Of a DNA stretch of 22,687 bases, positions 14,828-20,241 are shown one piece after another. Position 1 is the stretch's first letter, and the number at the start of each line of letters is the position of its first letter. The notes beneath the pieces were generated by a model that had not been told where the DNA came from, did no database searches, and saw only the letters and a program-made list of their open reading frames with translations. This stretch comes from Patescibacteria group bacterium (GTDB taxonomy: Bacteria; Patescibacteriota; Minisyncoccia; CAIUEV01; JAHKAQ01). The stretch lies in assembly GCA_018825765.1 (NCBI GenBank), contig JAHKAQ010000057.1, forward strand, positions 1 to 22,687. Reading direction: 5' to 3'. Position numbers and translations under genes: made by a program.

Positions 14828-15205
14828 ATGAACGAGAAAAAAGCAAAAAAAATCATTATTGTGGAAGACGATCCTTTTATAGCCGACATTTATTTAGTAG
14901 AATTGGAAAATAACGGCTACGACGTTGAAATTACCAAGGACGGCCAGGAAGCGTTAGAGAAAATTAAGAACCAGAAATTCGATCTCATGCTCCTGGATAT
15001 TCTCATGCCGCAAAAGGACGGATTCGCGGTTTTAAATGAAATAAAGGCCAATCCCAATCTGGATCTGGAAGTCATTGTGCTCACTAATTTAGCCGGCGAT
15101 GATTACATCAAAAAGGCCATGGATCTCGGCGCCAAAGATTACATTGTGAAAACCCAATTCACGCCCAAAGAAGTGCTTCGAAAAATAAAGGAGATCTTAA
15201 AATAG
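14828..15205 (+). CDS. Single-domain CheY-like response regulator
   Basis: A 125-residue receiver domain with nothing attached. The acidic pair D14/D15 (IVEDDPF), phosphoacceptor D57 (LLD57ILMP), switch Thr86 (VLTN) and Lys108 (YIVKTQ) are all present, so it should be phosphorylatable. It sits between the extension ATPase (27 bases before) and the retraction ATPase (33 bases after). In other bacteria CheY-like proteins encoded in pilus loci (PilG/PilH) govern the motors. Here no histidine kinase is in the window. A role in balancing PilB and PilT is an inference from position. Confidence 0.9.
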   Translation: MNEKKAKKIIIVEDDPFIADIYLVELENNGYDVEITKDGQEALEKIKNQKFDLMLLDILMPQKDGFAVLNEIKANPNLDLEVIVLTNLAGDDYIKKAMDLGAKDYIVKTQFTPKEVLRKIKEILK

Positions 15206-15238
15206 ATATAAATTCAAAATAAAAACTAATTCATACTT

Positions 15239-16315
15239 ATGGAACCAAACGTTCAAGCCGAGCAAAGAATGAAAAATCTTTTAGAAACAGTGGTTCAACA
15301 AGGAGCTTCGGATTTACATATCAACAGCGGACATTCTCCAGTGCTTAGAATTGACGGTCGGTTAGCGCCTCTTGCCAGCGAACAGCCATTGAATCAGGAA
15401 CAGGCCGCCGCCTTAATTTCCTCGGTAATGAACGAAAATCAGCTTAAAAAACTGGAATCAGACAGAAACGTTGATTTCTCCTTTATGATTGAAGAAAAAG
15501 CCCGCTTCAGGGCCAATGTTTTTTATCAGCAAAATAAAATTACCGGCGCTTATCGTCTGATTAACTCAAAGATTCCCACCATCGAAGAACTTAACCTGCC
15601 GCCCGTGATTCATGAATTCGCCAAGCTTTCCCAGGGGCTGGTTTTATTCGTCGGCCCCACCGGCCACGGAAAATCAACTTCCATGGCCTCGCTGATTGAT
15701 GAAATAAATCATAACCGCACTGAACACATCCTGACCATTGAAGACCCTATTGAATATGTTTATGAAGAGGATCAGTGCCTCATTAACCAGCGGGAAGTAA
15801 ATCAGGACGTCCTGTCTTTCCATGACGGCCTTCGCGCTTCTTTCAGGGAAGATGTTGATGTTATTCTCCTGGGAGAAATGCGCGACTTAGAAACCATCAG
15901 CGCCGCCATTACCGCGGCTGAAACCGGGCACTTAATTTTCTCCACCCTGCACACCAATGACTCCTGGCAGACTATTGACCGCATCATTGATGTTTTCCCC
16001 AGCAACCAGCAAAACCAAATAAGATCCCAGTTAGCCAGTGTTTTAGCCGGTATTGTTTCCCAGCGCCTGCTTCCCAGAATCGGCGGCGGCCGCATTCCAG
16101 CCACTGAAGTGCTTATCCGAAACGACGCCGTGGAAAATCTTATCCGCGAAGGCCAAATCCAGCAAATCATAAATGTTTTAGAAACCGGAACTGATGTTGG
16201 GATGCAGTCTATTAACAGATCTCTGGCCAATCTGGTAAAAGAGGAAAAAATTACCCTGGAAGACGCTGAAAAATACGCCACGGATCGCGACATGTTTCAC
16301 ATGTTGATTAAATAA
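15239..16315 (+). CDS. pilT: Type IV pilus retraction ATPase PilT
   Basis: A 358-residue motor protein of usual PilT length. It opens with LLETVVQQGASDLHINSG, the PilT-type N-domain. Walker A is GPTGHGKST (139-147; His replaces the usual Ser), the Asp box is TIEDPIEY, Walker B is VDVILLGEMRD (206-216) and the His box is HLIFSTLHTND (231-241). The zinc cysteines of PilB are absent. The PilT signature AIRNLIRE is AVENLIREGQ here. It disassembles the pilus and gives twitching or DNA uptake. A complete retraction motor implies a dynamic pilus. Confidence 0.94.
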   Translation: MEPNVQAEQRMKNLLETVVQQGASDLHINSGHSPVLRIDGRLAPLASEQPLNQEQAAALISSVMNENQLKKLESDRNVDFSFMIEEKARFRANVFYQQNKITGAYRLINSKIPTIEELNLPPVIHEFAKLSQGLVLFVGPTGHGKSTSMASLIDEINHNRTEHILTIEDPIEYVYEEDQCLINQREVNQDVLSFHDGLRASFREDVDVILLGEMRDLETISAAITAAETGHLIFSTLHTNDSWQTIDRIIDVFPSNQQNQIRSQLASVLAGIVSQRLLPRIGGGRIPATEVLIRNDAVENLIREGQIQQIINVLETGTDVGMQSINRSLANLVKEEKITLEDAEKYATDRDMFHMLIK

Positions 16316-16331
16316 TCTTTATTTTTATCAA

Positions 16332-17540
16332 GTGGATTTTAGCTATAAAGCCAGAAATACCCAGGGAGGCATCCAAACCGGAATCGTAAAAGCTTCAGAC
16401 GAAAGTTCAGCCCTGGAAATTTTAAAAAAGAACAATCTGGACGTTTTCTACATTGAACCCGCGGCCGCGGAAAACTGGACCGCTAAACTGGCTCACATGT
16501 TCAGTAAAGTGTCAGCCAAAGATAAGGTGGTTTTCTCCCGGCAGCTCTCGATTCTTATAGAATCCAATGTTCCAATTATTCGCGCCCTGAAAACTCTTTC
16601 TGATCAAACCGCCAGTCCGGCGCTTGGCGACATTTGCCGCCAAATGGCCAATTCAGTCGAGGAAGGGAACGCGCTTTCAGAATCCCTGGAAAAACACCCT
16701 AAAATTTTTGACCGCTTTTATGTAAGTATCGTAAAAACCGGGGAAACTTCAGGCGATCTTAAGCGGTCCCTGAATTATCTGGCTGACCACCTGGAGAAAG
16801 AATATGAATTAAAAAGAAAAATCAAAGCGGCCATGATGTATCCGGTCATTATCCTTACCGCTTTCACCGGTATTTTTCTGTTCTTGACTATTAAAGTCTT
16901 GCCTCAACTGACCGACATCCTCAAAGATTCAGGCGTCAAACTTCCCTGGACCACCAAAATAATCATTGCCACCTCGGATTTTATGAGCACGCACTGGCTC
17001 CTGGTAGTGGTCCTTTTATTCGGTGTCGTGGGAGGGCTCGTAGCCGCGGTCCGAACCGAAAGCGGCAAGGCTCATTTTGACGCCATTATTTTAAAGATCC
17101 CGATTATCGGCCAGGTAATTCAATTCGCTTACATCGCCCGTTTCGCGGAAAACTTAAAAGTGCTCCTGGAAGAAGGAATTTCCATTGTTAAAGCCCTGGG
17201 AGTGTTGGCCGAGGTAATGGATAATAAAATTTACCAGGATATTATTATAAGGATCCAGAAGAACGTGGAAAAAGGGAAAAGCATGGCCGACGCCATGGTG
17301 GGAGATGAGCGGGCCTTTCCCCGCATGGTGCCGCAGATGATAAAAGTAGGCGAAGAATCCGGCCGCACGGCCGAAGTCCTGGGAAATATTGAAAGATTCT
17401 ATACTCGCGAAGTTAATAACATGACTGAAAACCTGACTACTATTATCGAACCGATTTTAATAATTATTTTAGGCGGCGGAACCGGTATTTTAGTGGCCGC
17501 GATCATTATGCCCATTTATGATATGGCCGGCGCGCTATAA
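16332..17540 (+). CDS. pilC: Type IV pilus platform protein PilC
   Basis: A 402-residue GspF/PilC-family inner-membrane protein that couples the ATPases to pilin subunits. It begins at GTG; the start MDFSYKARNTQGGIQTG is the family's standard N-terminus. Two copies of the F domain are visible (FSRQLSILIESNVPIIRALK and the matching RFAENLKVLLEEGISIVKAL), with membrane segments at about 168-192, 222-240 and a C-terminal one ending VAAIIMPIYDM. It follows pilT by 16 bases and closes the assembly operon, with 123 bases before the pilin gene. Confidence 0.94.
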   Translation: MDFSYKARNTQGGIQTGIVKASDESSALEILKKNNLDVFYIEPAAAENWTAKLAHMFSKVSAKDKVVFSRQLSILIESNVPIIRALKTLSDQTASPALGDICRQMANSVEEGNALSESLEKHPKIFDRFYVSIVKTGETSGDLKRSLNYLADHLEKEYELKRKIKAAMMYPVIILTAFTGIFLFLTIKVLPQLTDILKDSGVKLPWTTKIIIATSDFMSTHWLLVVVLLFGVVGGLVAAVRTESGKAHFDAIILKIPIIGQVIQFAYIARFAENLKVLLEEGISIVKALGVLAEVMDNKIYQDIIIRIQKNVEKGKSMADAMVGDERAFPRMVPQMIKVGEESGRTAEVLGNIERFYTREVNNMTENLTTIIEPILIIILGGGTGILVAAIIMPIYDMAGAL

Positions 17541-17561
17541 GACTAAAATAATTTTTTAATA

Positions 17562-17605
17562 ATTATAAACATCAAAAATTTAAATGTATTTTTGATGATT
17601 ATAAT
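17562..17605 (+). repeat. Long AT-rich inverted repeat between pilC and the pilin gene
   Basis: Arms 17562-17579 and 17588-17605 pair over 18 positions with a single A-A mismatch and an 8-base loop; the core is CATCAAAAAT / ATTTTTGATG. No T-run follows, so it is not a standard intrinsic terminator. It may act as a transcript-end or stability hairpin after pilC, or as a protein-binding dyad upstream of the pilin promoter. Confidence 0.55.
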
Positions 17606-17611
17606 CCATCA

Positions 17612-17657
17612 CTGCCGCGAGGCAGAAAGGATATAATATTTTAAAGAAAGGGGGTGG
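17612..17657 (+). promoter_or_regulatory. Major pilin promoter and strong Shine-Dalgarno region
   Basis: A -10-like TATAAT is at 17632-17637 with no good -35; a second TATAAT at 17600 lies in the inverted repeat. CTGCC-GCGA-GGCAG at 17612-17625 can form a small GNRA-loop hairpin just before the -10. AAGGGGGTGG (17648-17657) pairs over all ten positions with the 16S rRNA 3' end when two G-U pairs are allowed, six bases before the GTG start. It is much stronger than any other ribosome binding site in the window and fits a highly made protein. Confidence 0.6.
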
Positions 17658-17663
17658 AAACAA

Positions 17664-18065
17664 GTGAAAATTAAAAAACAAAAAGGGTTTACCATGGTTG
17701 AATTACTGGTAGTTATCGCTATCATTGGAATTCTGGCGTCCATCGCTCTCATTTCTTACAACCGGGTTCAGAACAAAGCCAAGGACAAAGCGGCTATTAG
17801 CGAAATGACCCAGTTAAGAACCCAGGCCCAAGTTTATTACGATGACAATTCCAACACCTACGTTGGCCTGGACGCTGATTCAGACGTTCTAAGAATTGCA
17901 ACCAGCATCGCTGATCACGGCGGAACAGGATTTGTTATTAATCCTTCTGCTACTGCCTGGGCGGCAGAAGTAACCCTGCCCGGAGGCGATATTTATTGCG
18001 TTGATTCCAATGGATCTTCTAAGGTTATCGCCGCCTCTATCGGAATTGCAACCGCTTGCGACTAG
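17664..18065 (+). CDS. pilA: Type IV major pilin (PilA-like)
   Basis: A 133-residue prepilin, GTG start. The leader MKIKKQKG is cut before F9, giving FTMVELLVVIAIIGILASIA with Glu at +5. The mature protein of 125 residues has the long helix, a YYDDNSNTYVGLD loop and a head ending in a likely disulfide loop between C112 and C132. Small size, canonical signal, outstanding ribosome binding site and place right after pilC mark it as the probable main fibre subunit. Its first 30 bases are almost identical to those of the next pilin gene, so the two are paralogues or share a copied leader. Confidence 0.88.
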   Translation: MKIKKQKGFTMVELLVVIAIIGILASIALISYNRVQNKAKDKAAISEMTQLRTQAQVYYDDNSNTYVGLDADSDVLRIATSIADHGGTGFVINPSATAWAAEVTLPGGDIYCVDSNGSSKVIAASIGIATACD

Positions 18066-18091
18066 CAGTAATCTGTTATTCTTCATCTCTT

Positions 18092-18119
18092 TCCTCGGGC
18101 TGGTTTGGCCGCCCGAGGA
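18092..18119 (+). terminator. GC-rich stem-loop after the major pilin
   Basis: TCCTCGGGC and GCCCGAGGA form a 9-bp stem with a 10-base loop, 26 bases after the pilin stop. The following bases are G-rich, not T-rich, so it is a poor intrinsic terminator and more likely a 3' stability structure protecting an abundant pilin message. Confidence 0.45.
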
Positions 18120-18123
18120 GGGG

Positions 18124-18152
18124 TTGGAGAAAATTTGACTGTCTGCTATAAT
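18124..18152 (+). promoter_or_regulatory. Promoter of the second pilin gene
   Basis: TTGGAG (-35) and TATAAT (-10) are 17 bases apart, with TGC directly before the -10 box. Transcription would begin near 18159, giving a 45-base, A/T-rich leader without a recognisable Shine-Dalgarno sequence. The second pilin can therefore be transcribed apart from the first. Confidence 0.65.
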
Positions 18153-18203
18153 CTATTAAAGGGTTGAAAACTAAAATTTTTATATATTTTTTATCAATCA
18201 AAA

Positions 18204-18653
18204 ATGAAAATCAAAAAACAAAAAGGGTTTACACTCATCGAAATGCTTATCGTGGTCGCCATTATCGGGCTTTTGGCCACGATTGTGTTGTTGGCCGTGA
18301 CGCGAGCGAGAAAGAAATCAATGGCTACTCAAATGAAAGCTCATATGGAAGAGATGATGAAAGGCATGGAAATGGCCGGTGCTGATGGTTGTCCTACTGT
18401 TAGTGCGTATGGTTTTACTGGAACTAGTTCTCTAACTTGTACTCCTCCCGGAGCCAGCGGGGCGGTAACTTATGTTAGTAGAATCCCTGCTCCTCCTCAA
18501 GGTTGCGCAGGTTGCACTTACACAGCTACTAGCGGAACCAATACCGCAAGCTACAGCTTTCAAGCTGCAGGGTTTGAAAATAGTCAGACTTTTACCTGCA
18601 CTGGCGGCGCCTGCTTCTGTTCTGTTGATGGAGGCTGTCAGTCGATTCCTTAA
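18204..18653 (+). CDS. Second type IV pilin, Met- and Cys-rich
   Basis: A 149-residue prepilin with the same leader MKIKKQKG and cleavage before F9 (FTLIEMLIVVAIIGLLATIV, Glu at +5). Following the membrane helix, seven methionines fall within 18 residues (M40 to M57), and the head carries eight cysteines, including GCAGC and ACFC groups. From about residue 60 codons shift from the GGC/ACC style of the window to GGT, ACT and GTT. It has its own promoter and a strong terminator. It may be an alternative or specialised subunit; metal binding or variable exchange of the head are possibilities only. Confidence 0.85.
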   Translation: MKIKKQKGFTLIEMLIVVAIIGLLATIVLLAVTRARKKSMATQMKAHMEEMMKGMEMAGADGCPTVSAYGFTGTSSLTCTPPGASGAVTYVSRIPAPPQGCAGCTYTATSGTNTASYSFQAAGFENSQTFTCTGGACFCSVDGGCQSIP

Positions 18654-18684
18654 TAGAATCTATAGTTCTTCTTAAGTTTTAAAC

Positions 18685-18716
18685 AAAAAACGGCTCCCGC
18701 AAGGAGCCGTTTTTTT
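18685..18716 (+). terminator. Strong intrinsic terminator after the pilin genes
   Basis: ACGGCTCC and GGAGCCGT pair over 8 bp around the loop CGCAA, the stem is extended by an A-run facing a T-run, and seven Ts end the structure. It lies about 30 bases after the second pilin stop and closes the pilus locus. The A-run on the other side would also allow some function on the minus strand. Confidence 0.9.
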
Positions 18717-18728
18717 GGTCAATAAAAA

Positions 18729-18749
18729 CCGCCAGCCTTACGCCGGCGG
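18729..18749 (+). repeat. GC-rich inverted repeat in the pilin-to-repeat-protein gap
   Basis: CCGCCAGC and GCCGGCGG pair with one A-C mismatch around the loop CTTAC. It stands out in an AT-rich gap (18654-18894) that otherwise holds only the pilin terminator and the next promoter. It may be a dispersed palindromic element; no second copy of this exact form is in the window. Confidence 0.35.
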
Positions 18750-18829
18750 CAGATTGCCGCGCGAAATTTCCGGGAAAACGAGCTGATTCTTCTGAAAATA
18801 TCAGGCAAATACACAAAATTTTTATTCTG

Positions 18830-18838
18830 TGTTAAAAT
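18830..18838 (+). promoter_or_regulatory. Extended -10 promoter for the repeat protein
   Basis: TGTTAAAAT is the same extended -10 as in the pilM promoter. No convincing -35 is seen 16-18 bases upstream. Transcription would start near 18845, about 50 bases before the ATG. Confidence 0.4.
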
Positions 18839-18894
18839 ACTTCTATAACACGAATAAGCGATTCATTTTAATATTTAAGCAGTAAATAAAAATT

Positions 18895-19335
18895 ATGAAT
18901 TTTGAAAAAGGAGAAATAAAGAGAATTAGGCGAGAAGAAAAAAACAAAGCGGAAATAATAAAACCAGCGCCGGAAATAGCGGAACCGGTAAAAAAGAATA
19001 TTAGGGATTGGAAAGATAAGCAGGATTGGAGAGATAAGCATATAATAAAACCAGCGGCGGAAATAGCGGAACCGGTAAAAAAGAATATTAGGGATTGGAA
19101 AGATAAGCATAAAAAAGAACCAGCGCCGGAAATAGCTGCGCCGGAAAATGAGGAACAAGTTAAAATAAAACAGAAAGGTCCAACCAATCAGGAAATTGCC
19201 AATATGCCAAAGTTTCAAAAGTGGTGCAGAGAAAAAGGGATCATCGAAGAAGGGATCATCCCAAGCAAAAGACAGGCCAGCAAAAACAAGGAAGAATTTT
19301 TTCGCTCCCTGGAACAAGAACAAGACGCGGCTTAG
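18895..19335 (+). CDS. Small charged protein with tandem repeats, unknown function
   Basis: I do not recognise this 146-residue protein. It has no signal peptide or membrane helix and is dominated by Lys, Glu, Arg, Ile and Pro, so much of it is probably disordered. Residues 21-42 and 50-71 are nearly identical copies of IIKPAPEIAEPVKKNIRDWK, a partial third copy EPAPEIAAPE follows at about 75, and a shorter DWKDK/DWRDK repeat lies between. The C-terminal third (NQEIANMPKFQKWCREKGII) is non-repetitive and may be a folded module. Lying between the pilin terminator and the prepilin peptidase gene, with 9 bases to the latter, it may be co-transcribed with pilD. Minus-strand open frames over it are by-products of the repeat. 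Confidence 0.65.
   Translation: MNFEKGEIKRIRREEKNKAEIIKPAPEIAEPVKKNIRDWKDKQDWRDKHIIKPAAEIAEPVKKNIRDWKDKHKKEPAPEIAAPENEEQVKIKQKGPTNQEIANMPKFQKWCREKGIIEEGIIPSKRQASKNKEEFFRSLEQEQDAA
18955..19109 (+). repeat. 87-bp tandem duplication inside the repeat-protein gene
   Basis: The 68-base stretches 18955-19022 and 19042-19109 match at all but one position (a C/G difference near the start), with a period of 87 bases, which is 29 codons and keeps the frame. A 17-20 base motif, GGATTGGA(A/G)AGATAAGCA, occurs three times in the block. The near-identity indicates a recent duplication. Confidence 0.9.
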
Positions 19336-19344
19336 ACATTGTAA

Positions 19345-20232
19345 GTGCTTGAAGAAATATCTAAGCTAGCTTCAATGCTTCATCTATTTTTTATTTTTAT
19401 TTCTGGTCTAATTCTGGGCTCTTTTTTAAACGTGGTTATAAACCGCACCAAAGCCGCTGAACCGTTCCGGCTAAAAAACTTCCTGGGCCGCTCTCACTGC
19501 CCTGAATGCGGAAAAAAAATACACTGGTTTGACAATATTCCGCTCTTAAGCTTTTTTCTGCTTAATGGTCGTTGCCGCTATTGCCGAAAGAAAATAAGCC
19601 TTCAATATCCGTTGGTGGAATTTTTCACTGCCGCTTTAGCCGTTATCTTGATCTATTTCAAATTCCGCTTCACGCCCCTGCCTCCTGTTTTTTTTAACCT
19701 TGCCTTTTTTTGTTTTTTCGCCCAGGCCGGCCTTCTCATTTTAATCCTGGCCGCGTTAGTCTGTGTATTTGTTTACGATCTGAAAACTTTTCTTATTCCC
19801 GACCAGTTTGTTCTTTTTGGCGCCTTCGCCGCCCTGGCCCGCAACCTCTGCCTTGATTTGTCCGCCGGCCGGTTTTCTCCGTTTGAACCTGGATCTTTTC
19901 TGGCAGGCAGCGCTACGATCAAAGGCTTTCTGGCCGCGCTTTTAGCTTCGGGCTTTTTCTTCCTTTTGGTATTTTTCTCAAAAGAAAAATGGATGGGCTG
20001 GGGAGACGTTAAGTTCGCTGTTTCTATGGGCCTTGTTTTAGGCTTTCCCTCAATTCTGGTGGGGCTTTTCCTCGCTTTTTTTATTGGCTCGATTACCGGT
20101 CTTATGCTTATAATAAAAAAAACAAAAACCCTAAAATCCCAAATACCTTTTGGCCCTTTTTTGTGCCTTGGCACCTACCTTGCTTTTATTTTCGCGCCAG
20201 GCATTATTGACTGGTATCTAGGATATTTCTAA
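19345..20232 (+). CDS. pilD: Prepilin peptidase / N-methyltransferase PilD
   Basis: A 295-residue polytopic membrane aspartic protease that cuts the leaders of the pilins in this window and normally methylates the new N-terminus. The family start LILGSFLNVVINR (about 22-34) is followed by the zinc-binding set C52-x2-C55 and C77-x2-C80, DNIPLLSF and the LQYPLVEF motif. The catalytic aspartates lie in YDLKTFLIPD (D145/D153 region) and GWGDVK (D221). Eight or so hydrophobic segments are present. GTG is taken as start; an in-frame ATG at 19375 gives a start at MLHLFFIF and is equally plausible. Nine bases separate it from ligA. Confidence 0.93.
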   Translation: MLEEISKLASMLHLFFIFISGLILGSFLNVVINRTKAAEPFRLKNFLGRSHCPECGKKIHWFDNIPLLSFFLLNGRCRYCRKKISLQYPLVEFFTAALAVILIYFKFRFTPLPPVFFNLAFFCFFAQAGLLILILAALVCVFVYDLKTFLIPDQFVLFGAFAALARNLCLDLSAGRFSPFEPGSFLAGSATIKGFLAALLASGFFFLLVFFSKEKWMGWGDVKFAVSMGLVLGFPSILVGLFLAFFIGSITGLMLIIKKTKTLKSQIPFGPFLCLGTYLAFIFAPGIIDWYLGYF

Positions 20233-20241
20233 TATTCAATC

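Noticed and set aside
6879..17540. Type II secretion system instead of type IV pilus
   Set aside because: A retraction ATPase PilT and PilM/N/O proteins are present, and no secretin or GspC/GspL/GspM gene is seen. The H-I-J-K similarity is expected because the systems are related.
18955..19109. CRISPR-like direct repeats
   Set aside because: Only two long copies exist, they are in frame inside a coding gene, and the spacing sequence is itself part of the repeat period. No cas genes are present.
18843..19323. Two minus-strand open frames rich in Phe, Ile and Ser across the repeat-protein gene
   Set aside because: They are antisense readings of a Lys/Glu/Pro-rich repeat gene, and their internal repeats merely reflect the 87-bp duplication. 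No start signals were seen.
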